NCBI RefSeq assembly: GCF_000006565.2
Contig: NC_031475.1
Coordinates: 3,001,189-3,065,188, forward strand
Direction of reading: 5' to 3'
Length of the DNA stretch: 64,000 nt
Source of the DNA: Toxoplasma gondii ME49
Taxonomy: Eukaryota > Apicomplexa > Conoidasida > Eucoccidiorida > Sarcocystidae
The translations under genes were made by a program, and so were the position numbers. Under the pieces are notes generated by a model that searched no databases, was not told where the DNA came from, and saw nothing but the letters and a program-made list of their open reading frames with translations. Below, one piece after another: positions 1-12,500 of the stretch (positions are counted from its first letter, which is position 1; every line of letters starts with the position of its first letter).

Positions 1-1227
1 GCGACCGACGAGAGCCTTCACCCAAAAATGTGCCGCCGCCTGGAGAAAGGTTTCGCATGTTCCGCGCCCCCACCAAAGCCTTTCTCTCTTTTTCCTGAAA
101 CGCCTCGTAAATCAGCCTCTCCGAAAGGCAACGTCCTCTGAAAACTCCAGGCACCCATCGCCGAGAAACGCGCGCTGTTGTCCGCCGCCACTGCGAGCGC
201 TCCCGCAAATGAAACGCGCGGGGGCAAGACTTGCGCTCGGCAGCCGACCTCGGAGAGACGCATTTTGCAAGGCTCTGCAATCCCCTGGCAAGACCTTGTG
301 GGCCGCGCGACCTCGTGGAGAAGAGACGGCTGCGATTTACGGCAGAGATCTGCTGGAGAAGAGAACGCGGAAAGCGGCGTTCGAGTCACTCCTCTGTGGA
401 GAGTCACATGCGCAACTCTTTCTACGAGACCCGCAAGGCTGCTCACTTGCGCGCCACAGCGGCGAGACGGGTGAGAGGTGAACAGAACGGCGAGAGACTG
501 AGGCGAGAAGTTGCAACGACTAAACTGCGCAGAAAAGCAAACTTCTCCTGGGGAAAGAGATCTTGATGCATGCTTTCAGCAGCCACCAGGCACCCGCGAC
601 TCTGAAGAAGCTGACGGTCTGTCCAGGATAAGAGAAAACTCTGTTCTTTGACTCACCAGTGCGCTGGAACTTCCCTGCGTTTTCTGTGTCCGGCTGGTGG
701 CGACCGTTCTTCTAGGCACACAAGAAAACGGCGGCAAGAGAGTCTTTGGAGACTTCTCTTCTGAAAACTCTCGACGGATCGCCACCGGGGCGAAACAAGA
801 AAACGGAGATGCGTCTTCCTACCTCGCCGCGGAGTAGCCGCCAGTCTTCTCCCTCGCCTTCTCTGCTGAGAGCAGACGACGAAACAAAAAAACAGCAGCA
901 AGACGAAGAGACAGAGCTCACTCTTCCAGCCTGCGCCTCCAACTCCCGAAAAACACCCACCTTGTGCGCCTCCTCGGTCTCCTTGTCACTTCCTCTTGGG
1001 CCTCGACTTCTCTGTGCAATCTGAAACTTGCCTTTGATCCCCTACGCGAAATCAAAGACGGAGAAAACAAGAATCCGAGATCTCTAAGGTGTCGAGAAAG
1101 CAGATACAGTTCTCCGCAGGCTGCCTCCAAAGTTTATGCTTGCTCTCTGTCCTCCGTCCTCGCGTTCCCCTCTTCCCCTCTTGGTTTCGCCTTCGCCTGT
1201 GCTTGTCTTTCTCTGGATCTTCTGAAC
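1..1227 (+). promoter_or_regulatory. 5' flank and putative promoter of the micro-exon gene
   Basis: No convincing coding exon is seen here; short open frames on both strands lack recognisable domains. The stretch lies directly upstream of the signal-peptide start codon at 1228. Two copies of AGAGACG (254-260 and 322-328) match the WGAGACG element known from Toxoplasma promoters, and TGCATGC at 567-573 matches the palindromic AP2-type/ribosomal-protein-promoter motif. From about 1130 the sequence is pyrimidine-rich, as usual in coccidian 5' untranslated regions. Promoter function is inferred from position and these short motifs, which also occur by chance. Confidence 0.4.
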
Positions 1228-3984
1228 ATGCATTTCTCTCGCTCGACGCGGGCAGGACTCGTCCTGGCCCTCCTCTGCCTCTTCTCCCCTAATTCTTTCT
1301 CTTCAGATTCTCGCCTCAGCGGAGAAAGAACGACTTTCGCGCGTCCCTCGTTCGCGGACGCCACAGCCGCTCTCGTCCGGACCAGTCCAACCAAGAGCCA
1401 AGCTGCACAGACACCTGAGAGGGACGGCAACGACGAAGAAGATGTACCTCTCACAAGACCGAAGAAGCGAACGTTCCGTTCGCTCTCGCTGCCGAACCAC
1501 CGACGCAAGTAAGTGAAAAAGAGAGAGAGAAAAGAGAAACTGCCAAAGAAGGCGAGGGACGAGGGGGCGACAAGCCGGTGCTCTGGGCTGCACCAGACTA
1601 GTCTGACGAGAACAGGACTCCTTGGATCTTGCGCTCTCGCAACGAAAATGCATCGCGCCATCGCATTTAACTGGAGCACGAATCCTCCCCTCGCAGCCAA
1701 AAAGTGGAGAGACAGAAGGGAGAGAAAAGAACGCGGAGAGCAGCGGCAGCAGAGCAGGAGACTTCAGTGAGAAGGAGCGAAATGTTCAACACACAGCATC
1801 GGTGAAGGAGTGCAGAGAGAGAGAACTTCGAAAGAAAATCCAGTCGCGTCTGCCTCCCCCCAAGGAGAACGAGCAGGAAATCAAACTCGCCCGTGGACTC
1901 GAACCTGACGTCGCGATTTATCCGTGAACGCCTCTGCTGCCGAAGGCCGAAGAAGCGGAAGAAAGTTCCTCGAGCAGTTAGGGAGAAGCGGCTACCGGGA
2001 GGAGCGCGAGGGAGGTAACAAAAAGGAGAGGAAACGAGAATGGAATCAAGAAGATGCTGAGAAAAAAGAAGAGCCGCCACGGAAGAAGCTGCGGTGACCC
2101 ATGCGGCCCAGAAAGAAACAGGACGGAACAAAGGTGACAAGAAACGAGGGGGAAAACTCGAGAGGCGGAGCGAAAGATGAATCCGAAGGGCCCTTGGTTT
2201 TTCGTTTCCAAGTCTCCATCTTCTCATTTTCCCCGAACGAGGCAGGGGAACGAAGTCCATAGTGTGTGTTCGTGTGCTCTCTGCGTTCTCTTCCCCATCG
2301 TTGCTTCTCTCCTTCTCTCCCTGCTCAACGTCTCTTCTCTGTTCTTGCTTCCTTGCCTCTTCGCGTTGTCCGCGAACTGGAGCTCTTCGCTTCGCCTCTC
2401 CTCTCGCCAGGTCTCCTCTGGTTCCGCCGCTCGCTTTGTCTCCGCCTTCCCTTGGCGCATGTCCAACAGGTCGACGGACCTGTGCGTCTTCCTTCTTCCG
2501 GCGCTGTTGTTCGCTTCCGTCCAACGTTCTCAGAGGGCTGCGCTTCCGCTTGCACTCCCGCTCTTCTCTCTCTCTGGCCGCTGTCTTGTCTCTTATCGTG
2601 TCTCTTATCTTGTCTCTTGTCTTGTCTCTTGTCTTGTCTTTCCGGCCTGAGAAGGCGACGCACTCACTCCCGTGCAGGGAACGACTATTCATTGACTTTT
2701 TGCGTTGTCTCCTTCAGCAAGAGAGTGAAGCAAGTTCTTCAGTGGGGCGCCTTGGGTCTCGCAGTGCTCGCCTTGGCCGCCTCAGCTGGATTCGCTGCGA
2801 GGCCCGAGGCGCCGAAGGCAGCGCTGGAGGTGCAGAGAGTTCGCAAGACCGCTGCGGAGACCAGGCGGAAAGGCGCGCAGCAAAAAGACAAGCAGGTGCA
2901 GACAGTCGAGCAGAAAGGCCTCTTTCGAAGCTTCGAGCGGTCGTTCATTGACACAGTCAAAAAGCCTGCGCTGAATGTCCGCCGCACCGTTGACGACACT
3001 GTAAGCGAGACCCAGTCCTCAGCAGCAGAGGGAGACTAAGAAGGAGAGGAGATTAAACAAGAGTAAAACACAAGGAGCAGCGACGGTCGAGAGAAGAAGA
3101 CGAGCAGAAACGAGCGGAGAAGAAAGGAGAAGAACGAAAGGAAAGGAGGAGGAAGACTGAAAGAGAAACACAAGGTGAAAAACACCGCAAGGGAGACACA
3201 CGCCAAGACCCAACATGCCAGAAACTCAGATGGAAAAGCAGAGAAAATGCAACACCAGTTACTGATCATTCAGGTGTAAAACAGCAGTTGTGCCGGCCTG
3301 TTCTGGTTCACAAAGAAAACGCGATTTCAGTCTTTCACTCGGCCTCACTTCCCTTGCCCCCCCGGCGTTTTTTCTCTTCTTCATCCAGAAACAGTTCCTT
3401 TCCTTCCAATTCGTCTCTTGCTTGTTCGTCTACATATCTTCTTTGTCTCGTTCTCCCTCGACGTTTTCTTCGCGCGTCTGTTTCTTTCTTCCTCTGGCTC
3501 TTTGTCGTCCCCCTCGCTGCGCTATCAGCATGTTCAGAGCAAAAGGCAGATCCTGGAGGCCGCGTGAGAACGTCTTCTTCGTCCTCTCTCCCTTTCCGAT
3601 CTGAAGGAATGAACAAGGTAGACAGAAGAAAAATTACTCTGAAGAAGCGCGTCGTCGACGAGACGCCCACGCTGTTCTCAGCAAGAACGATGTGCCTGTT
3701 CTTGTCTCTTTTCTTTTATCCTCAGGTCTACGTGAGAAATAACGCCGCACACACAGATGGTCTGTGCTCTTCTCCGATGTCCTTCTCAGACCCAATACTT
3801 CCCCTTCTCGATTCAGAGAGAAGCATACACAAATTGATTTCGTAACATAGATATATATACACATATATATGTATATATATATATATATTCCTTACACACT
3901 ATCTTGGCAGATATCTATATCTATAACTATATCTGTCTCCTTATATAAATATATATGTATATAAATATATATATATATATATAA

Positions 3985-4017
<33 letters not shown>

Positions 4018-7000
4018 ATTAGGAGGTGACGGTGCCGCTGTTCTTCTGCTGTGTCTCAACACCACCTCTTGTAGCTGCATACACAAAGGTGCACAAGTCG
4101 CCTTGAGGCTTCCGTTTGCATTTTCATTAAGAACGTTGAAGGCGGCAGAGGACTGATGAGACAATCGAGGACTTGAGATTAAGTCTTTGCGTGGAAGGGG
4201 ATGTAGCACAGCAGGAGATGCAGCCTGGAGAAAAGGAGAAGAGAAGAAGAAGCGGCAAGGGAAAGCAGAGAAAGAGACACAGCGACTGGAAGTCAGACAC
4301 GAGGGCAGTTGCTCAGCTTTCGGTGCCCGACGCGCAACGATGAGAAAACTCTTCTCGCTCTCTCAGCGCAACTGCGGCCTGTGCATCTTCGTTTCTTTGC
4401 ATGCAGCAAGTAGGTAGTGGAGTAGAGAAAATCCAGAAGAAGAGACAGGAGGGAGAGGTGATCCAGACGGACAGAGGAAGCACCTGACTTGTGACGACCT
4501 GGCTCTGTTGACAGGCAGAAGTCAAGTAACAGAGGAAGGGAGGAAGCGCGTCTGCAGTGGCGAGGAAGAGTCTCTGAAACGCGGAAGACTTGCGCGCGCC
4601 TGCGTCGACTGTCGCTCCATGTTTCCTTCTTTCGCGAGCGCCTCTTCTCGCGGCTCCCAGGTCGTAGGTCAAGGCGTAGCTTCGTCGTTGCGCGACGGCG
4701 AGAGAAGAGTGACGCGAGAGGAAGAGAACGGCAGACGCTGTTCGTGTCAACGATGAAGGCGGGGGCTGTCGGAGAGAGCAGGGGAGGCGACAGAGGATTG
4801 GGGAAGGAAGATGCAGCTGTCTTCGAGACGTCGACCGAGAGGACATGCTGCTGGAAAAGCGAGAGACAAGAGGCACCGGTAGCACAGCCAGCAAGAGGGG
4901 GGGACAGAGGCACCCGCGGTTGTACGCACACCTGAAGGAACGCGTCGGGAGACAGGAGACAGGAACAGAATCTCTGAAGAACTGGAGAGTGTACCGACAC
5001 TGGCGAGAGTCGCCTTCAGATGCAGGGGACGTCTGAGCCCAAAGACATTAAAGATGGCACTCTAGGGGAGTTTCGCAGGACTCCTTCTACTGTCTCTTTC
5101 GAAGTCCTGTGAGCATGTCTTCATCTGTTCTCCCCACCTGCTTCTCTTTCTTCGGCAGCTGTGGAGCGTCCACGTCACGGCGCGTATCTCATGCCTTGTC
5201 TCCTTCGACTTTCCTGTCTCTCCTCTTCAGTCCAAGACGATCGTGAGTTTCTCGGCTTCTGTTACAATAGCGAAGGCGCAGGAAACCGTTCTCCAGGTGC
5301 ATCCTTTCTTTCTTCTACGTTTTTGTTTCGAGTGTGAAGAGGGAAAAACGCCGGCTGGCGCTGCATCGCTGCCACAGAGAGGGCGAGTGAAAACAAGCGA
5401 CTTTTCATTCGTTCATGTCTTTGTTTCCAGCATGTAAGCCTCCACCTTCGCATTGCTGTGAGCTTCTCGCTTGGTGCGCTTCAGCTCTCTCAAAACGTTT
5501 TCGTTTTCAGCGTTCCCCTTTCCTTTCTGGGACAGACACAAAGATGTTCGCCCGCGCTCTGTGTCTTCGCTGCGGGATTTCTTTCTCTTTCCCTGCTGTC
5601 AGATGTCCCTTACCTTGTTCCATTTGTTTTCTCTTTCTCTTCGCTCTCGCGGTATCAGAACGTAGGCGAGTGCGAAGAAACAAAGTGGACAGCGGAAGCT
5701 GTTCTTCAAAAGACAGTGCTGTTCCAGAAACAGCTTCGTTGAGCTGGAAGAAAAAACGTGTAACAGTGGGTTGACAAGACAGGCTACAGATCTCTGAAGA
5801 AGTGGAGACAGCATGTGATGCCCTTATCTTTGGAGATATCCGTGCATCGATATCTACGCACAGAAACAGACACGATGAATCAACTAGACTCCTGTGGAGC
5901 CCGGCAGACATTTACATCTCTCTGTCTCTCTATATCCACATACCTGTCTACATCTGAAAGTAGAAGTGTACACTTGCTACATATACATATATATATATAT
6001 ATATATATGTGGACGTTTGTGTGGAGATGTTCACAAGTCTTGAGAAAAAAAGCCTCGTCTTTCAACTGAGGAGTGCGAAGGAAGGGCGTCTGCTGTTCGG
6101 CGTTCTCGTTCAGCTGGTGAGTTCCAACGGTCTTGTCAGACTTCTCACTTTATGTTTCTTTGCGTCGTTCTCGAGCGAGTTCCGCTCTGTCCCAGCACCA
6201 TGCCACCGTACCGTTTTCGTTCTGTTTTCTTCGAATTTTTCACTGTGATGCTCTCGCGCCTCGAACAAGGAATCCGTCTCCCCCCGGCGTTGTGTGCCCT
6301 TCTCCTCTCTTCTCGCCTCTTACCGCTCCCACTAGTGCGGCGAGTTTCAGCTGTGGCGGTTGTCGAAACGGTTGTTTTTGATCGATTTTCCATCTGTTTG
6401 CCGGTTCGGTCTCCTCCGTTCGACAGCTGTGTTTTGTTTCTCGAGGTTCTCCGTCCGTCCTCCCCCTTTGCGAAGCGTTCTTCAGCTACGGTCAGCGCTT
6501 TCTCTCTTTCGCCCCCGTGAGAAATGTATCTTTTTTTCTACGTCTTCCTCTTTTTCGGGGACGTTTCCCCGACCAGCCTCTTGGGTGGTTCTGAGCGTCG
6601 CGCTGATTAACCTTGTGTAGTGCAGGAGATGAAACGTTAAATGAAGTCTACATGCCTTCCTTCGTTCCCGGTCTCCCTCTTGTTTCTCTCCAACCCAGTC
6701 CGTCTTGTCGTCTCACCTCATTCTGTTCTCTCCCTAATTTCTCGCGAGTCCTCTTCGACTTCTTGTCTCGACTGTCCACCGTTTTTCGCCTGCCTTTCTT
6801 CTGTCATTTTTCAGAGAACGGTGAGTTCCCGAAGAAGCCGGGTCAACGCCTGAGGCGTTCTCGGCATTTCCGATTTAAACACGGAACGCCTCTTGCGACC
6901 TGCCGCAGCCTTTCAGGAGGCTCCCACCCCTCGACGTCGTCGCTCGCTGGTTTCCTCTGAATGTTTCGAGGGACAGCTGCTACAAGAATTAGGAACAGGC

Positions 7001-10000
7001 CTCAAGAGAGTGCCGTTCGAAGGGGGCGAAGAGGCGGGAGCGCGAGCAAGGAGGCGAGGGGAGAGAGAGGTTCTCGAGGGAAGACCGGGAGAAGTGACTC
7101 GAAGCCTGGGAGGAAAACGCGCGAAGAAAGCCGACATTCAGTCAGGAAGACTGAAAGCGCCGGCTTCTCTCGCAGCGCTGCAACAAAGACCGCGAGAGGC
7201 TTCGAAACAGACGCACGCCGAGCAACTCGTTACAGAAACTCTCCATAGAACGGGATATAGAAAAAAAAACTGCAGGAAAAAAGAGAAGAGAAAACGACGA
7301 ACGAAAGACGAGGCAAGCGACTACGATGAGTTCTCAAGGCTGAAGGCAATCGTTTCTCCGTGGCGGTTTTTCTTTCGCATGCTCTCGGAAAAGAACGCTC
7401 AGAGCAAAGCGAAAGGAAGACCGTTTCCACAGCTTTTGTGCATTTCCGCAAGCTCGAAACACACAAGCGCTGGACTCGGACTCTCTCCAGTGGCGTTCTC
7501 GCTTCCGACGGACATCCGACAGTGGAAGGAACTGGCGAAAAAGCTCCAGCCGTGCTTGAGGCTGCTGCGGCCTTCATGTCTTTCTGTAAACGACGACTGC
7601 ATGAGTCCGAGGCGAGGCGTCGTCGCACTTGAAGCGTTCCTGTTTGCCGATTTACTGGGTTCCCTCAGGCTCCCGAAGCGGTAGGTGGAAAAGGCGCTAA
7701 AAGGAGTTTGGAAGAGACAGAGCTCTGAACAGACGCGCAACGCTTCATCGGAGAGGAGATTCACGAGAGAGTCTGAGGAAGAGTTGGAAGGTTCGGGGGC
7801 GATGACAAAGCGTTCGAAGGACGCGAAGGGAAGAAGACCAGGAGGAAATGAGAAGAACAAAGAGAAACAGACAGGGACGGTGGAATCGGGAAGCAGTAGT
7901 ATATATCAAACGTTGAGGAATTCAAGTGAGAGTCAGGGAATCGAAAGTTTGCGAGAGAAGGAAATCGTAAGGTGACAAGACACGAAAGACAGGTTTGAGG
8001 GGTCCAGAGAGGCAACATGCCAACGGTGCAGGTTTTGAGATCATTTGCCTCGACTTGGTCTTCTCTCAGGAAGTAAGAATCTCACATGCATCTACCTTTT
8101 CCTGAAAATATGTTTCTTTCTCACTCGGTTTCACGTTGGGAGTTCTCACGTTTTCTCTTCGACTTCTCCCTTTGCTTTTTTAAGTTCGCGACCTGCAGCA
8201 CTTAGACGCGTGGAAGTCGGAAGACTGGACGGTGCTTTCGAGCCTTCTTTCATGCAGATTCAACTCGCAAATTTCGTTTTTTCATTTCTCAGATTCAGTC
8301 GCTGGTAAGGCCTCTCTCTCGACGTATGCTCTGCCGCGCTTCAGGATACCTTGAAACGTCTTTCGGGTTTCGTCGGTTCAATGCAAAGAGACCCGCGTAT
8401 CACCTAAAGTGAATGCATCTGAGTATATCATTCAAGACAAAGAACAACCTCTGGGCTAGAGAGTGCTTCGAGGTTTTGAACGTCATTTCTCATTCACGGA
8501 GGTGTGCGTTTCGTTTGTCGACTTTTTCTTGTTTGATTGTGCCTTTTTTCAGCTGATTAAGTTGGTACGGGTCTCCATTTCCAGCTTTCTGCCCAGTGAG
8601 AGTGTTAAAGAGAATCCTTATTTTCATGAGTAGAAGAAGGCTTCCTCATTTATCGAGTAACCTTACCAAGAACGCGATTCTGTCCGCTGAGTCCTTTTCT
8701 TCTCTCTCTCTCCTGCATGTGTCGAGCTCTCTATTGTATCTTTGCCTCTGTGTGGTGACAAACAACCTGGAGGTCACGAAGCTGTCGCCAGATGTATCAC
8801 CTCGATGATTTCAGAATCCTTATGTACTTGCGTACTTTCTCGAAACTGTCGACGTGCGAATGCCTGAAACAACCACCATTCAATTTGACATGCGCCGTTT
8901 CTTCAACTCTTTTCAATTTCGATGGCTTCTGCGTACGTTTTTTCAGCGAGAGAAAGTAAGATTTCCAGACTAAAAGAGACTGGCGGCCGTGTATCTCCAC
9001 CGGACCGAAGCGAAGCCCGCTCACCTCTTTGCAAGCGTACAAAAGACATTTCGAGACATCCAAAAGTAACCATTTCTTCCCCGGAGAAGCGTTTGAAAAG
9101 ACGAATGACTTGCAGAGGCTCAGATGCTGTTCGTAGCAAACGTTCCTATCCAAAAAGCGAAAGAATGATCTGCCGGCAAATATATATATATATATATATA
9201 TTTGTATGTGCATATATGTATTTATGATATGGTATACTTATCTATCTGTACATATCTAAATGTCTATAAATTTCTATGTAAGTCAGTTTATACGTTTGTA
9301 GCAGTGTTTTCATCTCTGTAAAAATTCCGCACTTATTTGTTCATTTATACCCTGTATAACAGTGTGCAAATGCATATATATATATATATATATATATACA
9401 TTTGTGTAGATGTATGCATATGCATGTACACGCACATGTATTAACATGTAAAGCCACTGAGATGTGCCTGTATAACCTGTTCTGCCGGTTTTTCGTGGAT
9501 TCTCTGTTAATGCCGCATTTTCATTTGCTGCGCATGAACTCAAAATTTGCAAACTAAGTTCAAAGGTGAAACTGGATGTACCTGCCACCGTACTGCGAAA
9601 CCAGTGAGGACTTATCGATCATCGTCGCTGGAATTTCCTGCCCGAACTGTTTTCTTTTCTCTCCCCGGAATTTCTTCTTCAGCTTCCCTCAGCCGTGAGA
9701 TCCCGATGTCCTCGCTTTGGTCGGTCGGATTCCAGAGTAAAACCATCTTTTCTTATTTCAACCGAAAGGGCGGACGGATCCTGTGCACCTTAAAGGCTTT
9801 CCTTTGACTTTTGTTTTCTCCTTGTCTCTCCCCATGCCGTCGACCTTAACGACAGCGAACGCCTGTCGCTCCCTCTCTCCTCTGCCTCTCACGTCTGATG
9901 CTCTGTGAGCTCAGACGTCCGTCGCCTCGCGAACGCTTCGCTCGGAACCGGCGGCGAGAATAGGCGGCGGCAATACGCGTCGATCAGTCTCGGACACTCT

Positions 10001-12465
10001 GGACATCTGACGCAGAATCGTGCAGCGAGTGAATCTGTCGCAAACGCGTTGCCGGGGGGTTTCCTGGCTTTCCTACGCACTCCTTCAAGGCCTGACATCG
10101 TACAAACTTCCACACTTCCTGTACGTTTCGCACTCAAGTTTTCTTCCATGCAATCGAATTTCTGGTCGTTACCTGATCGTCTTTTCTCGACCGAACCTTC
10201 GTCAGTGGCTGCTGTAGAGTTTACGCGAACATTACCGTTTTCCAAGGCACAGCCATCTCTCGTCTCGCTCTCGAGTCTTCCTGGCGGTTTAAAAGCCAGG
10301 AGAAAGAGGGGAAAATGACTCGAATCGTTGTCTGCGAGACACAGAGCCTCCCACAGAGACTCGAGCGCTCTTGTTCGGCGTTGCACGTCACCTATGTTTG
10401 AAAAAAGACAGCGAGGGAAAACTCTCCACACGGCCGCTCTCGTTGGGCGCCTCTAACAGAAACAAAGCGCTTGCATGACCAGCTTTTTTCCAACACTGAG
10501 GAACATTACTGTGTTGATTGTTCCAGAAGAGATGTGAATCGCGTCAGCAAAACGATGTTGCCTTGTCGCTTGCCTTCCATCTCGTGCTTGATCGTCCTTT
10601 GGATTTCTTCTCATCTTTCCGCGCGCTTGGTGACGGTGGACTTCAACGAAGAATGTAAGGTGAAAGAAGGCGAGGCTGCCTCTCTTTTGCTTCCACCACC
10701 TCGCGATAGCCGTACGGCATATCGAGTCGGTCTTTCTTCTCCTTCCCCAACAGACGGCACATCGATTTCTGACTGCCTAAAGAGCCTTTCAGCTCGCGTG
10801 CGCCAAGCCACAGACACACATGGTTTTATAGACGCCTAGGTATTGATGTATACAAATGTATGTAGAGTTGTTTCTGGGTGTTGGCGGCTCTCCGAAGGAG
10901 AGTGGATGTGCACAGACTGTCGAATGCAAATGTTTCTTGGGCGCCTGCGTAGAGAGGTTTGCTTCGCGCCATATTCAGGAGCGCATCTGCTTCGACTCCC
11001 GTACTCCGTTACCTGTTGGTGGTTGTATATTCACACAAAATTCACATAGACGTCTTTGTAAACAGGTCCGTCTGTACACTGACCTGGTCCTGTGTCTAGG
11101 GTATCGGTGGAAACTTGAAAAACAGAGGAGCGAGTGTTTACATCTGCCTGTCTTTTTTCTGCAGCCTGTAAGATGGGGATAGAGCTGCTGTGAAAGGTGA
11201 GGAAGCGCGGGATATGCGCTCGCAATGCGGAGAGACTTGCAGAGACTTGGGAGAATCGCGGCATGGTCTGAGAATGTAAACCCGCAACATGCCCATATTT
11301 AGGGTGAAAAATGGCGACATACGAAGTTCAATGTTTTCTCCACCAGCAGGCAGCAACGCTGCGTCTGGTCTCTCTTTGGTGTTTTGCACTTCAAAGGAAG
11401 AAGTTTGAGAGCTCCTAGATCGTATCAGAGAGGAGCGAAGAGTTTGGCCCTGACCCCTGTGCTGTCACAGGTTCCGTCTGTCCTTTCCTGTTCCTTCTCG
11501 TCCTCCTCTCAGATGGTGAGGCCTGTGAAAAGGCGACGCTTCTGTTTGTCTCGGTTGCTTCGGCCTAGATTCGACAGAATTTCCAGATCGTTCACAGCAC
11601 AAAAGTAATCTTTTTTCGCCGGAATCGCATTTCGTTCTCTCCCCAGACTGTAAGATACCCATTTAGGCTCAGCCGATTTCTTCACTTCCAAAAAATTCTT
11701 GTTTTCTTGGTGGGAGTCGGCAGCCAAGACGAGCGAGAACGAAGCGCAACAGGTTGAAGGAAGCAGAGACTTTCTCGCCTTTTGTCTCCCCATTTCTTTC
11801 CCATTTCTTTCCTCTTTCGTCCGATTCTGCCGCCTCGTGGCTCCACTCCTGCTTGTGGGTCCCTTTTTTTATTCTTTTCTTGCTCTCTCTTCCACCTCAC
11901 TCTCATGTCCCCTCTTTCTCTGCAGCTGGTGAGGCGCCCACACACAGGAGACTAGACTTTTCAGAGAAAAAACACAAAGAAGCTGCGCTGCCTGCACATC
12001 TTTCGAGAAACAGCGAGACTGTGGCGAAACAGAGAGAAGGAGGCGACACAGCATTTAGCCCGCGAAAATAACCGAGAGAAAAAAGGCGAAAGAGATGATC
12101 TCTCGACGGTCAGAGCCCAAGCATCTTGCGGCGCGTCGACCAGAATTCTCGTTTATTTGCTGACCGCTCCTGGCATGTTTCAACCGAGAGAAAGATTTTG
12201 AAATCAACCCCTCGCTATGGGGAACGTGACATCCATCTCCTCTTTTGACTCACTCGCTTCTAGCCAGTGGTGTGTCTCCTAAACAGGCAGTACGTCTCTG
12301 CGCTCTTTCTTTCGATTTTGTCTTCGTCCCCATCGAGAATTCTCTACTCGCAGCAGCGACCCTCGAACAAATCACACACACGTACACATGTGTGTACATA
12401 TTTAAATATATAAACTTATATGTGTGCGTTTATTTATATGCATCTATATAACATGATATAAGCGA

Positions 12466-12500
<35 letters not shown>

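Larger units (their letters stand above)
3726..9694 (+). other. Micro-exon block A (exons 3-15)
   Basis: Exons read from YAG/GT boundaries, all phase 0: 3726-3731 (VY); 4407-4409 (Q); 5231-5242 (SKTI); 5431-5433 (H); 5659-5661 (N); 6114-6116 (L); 6815-6820 (RT); 7669-7680 (APEA); 8070-8072 (E); 8293-8304 (IQSL); 8553-8564 (LIKL); 8947-8955 (REK); 9683-9694 (LPSA). Each acceptor is CAG after a pyrimidine tract and each donor is GTRNGN. The introns between them open purine-rich and close pyrimidine-rich like normal introns of this window. The encoded residues form one amphipathic, probably helical, stretch ending in a Pro-containing turn. Further weak candidates in the gaps (for example 5153-5161 after CGGCAG) were not included because the donor is poor. 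Confidence 0.7.

Noticed and set aside
1667..2692. 341-codon - strand open frame
   Set aside because: It is antisense to intron 1 of the micro-exon gene; it owes its length to purine bias and the 12-bp tandem repeat and shows no domain.
5153..5161. Possible 9-nt exon CTGTGGAGC after a strong pyrimidine tract
   Set aside because: The only available donor, GTCCAC, is very weak; kept out of the model although the frame would be preserved.
6716..6718. Possible 3-nt exon TCC after CAACCCAG
   Set aside because: The following GTCTTG is not an acceptable donor compared with the GTRNGN of the other micro-exons.
6893..7684. 263-codon + strand open frame ending in the APEA micro-exon region
   Set aside because: It lies in the purine-rich part of an intron of the micro-exon gene, is very rich in Arg and Lys, has no domain, and its 3' end is the pyrimidine tract and acceptor of the 7669 exon in another frame.
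8574..8596. Possible 11-nt exon CTTTCTGCCCA with a GTGAGA donor
   Set aside because: The preceding intron from the LIKL exon would be only about 19 nt and the length breaks the frame.
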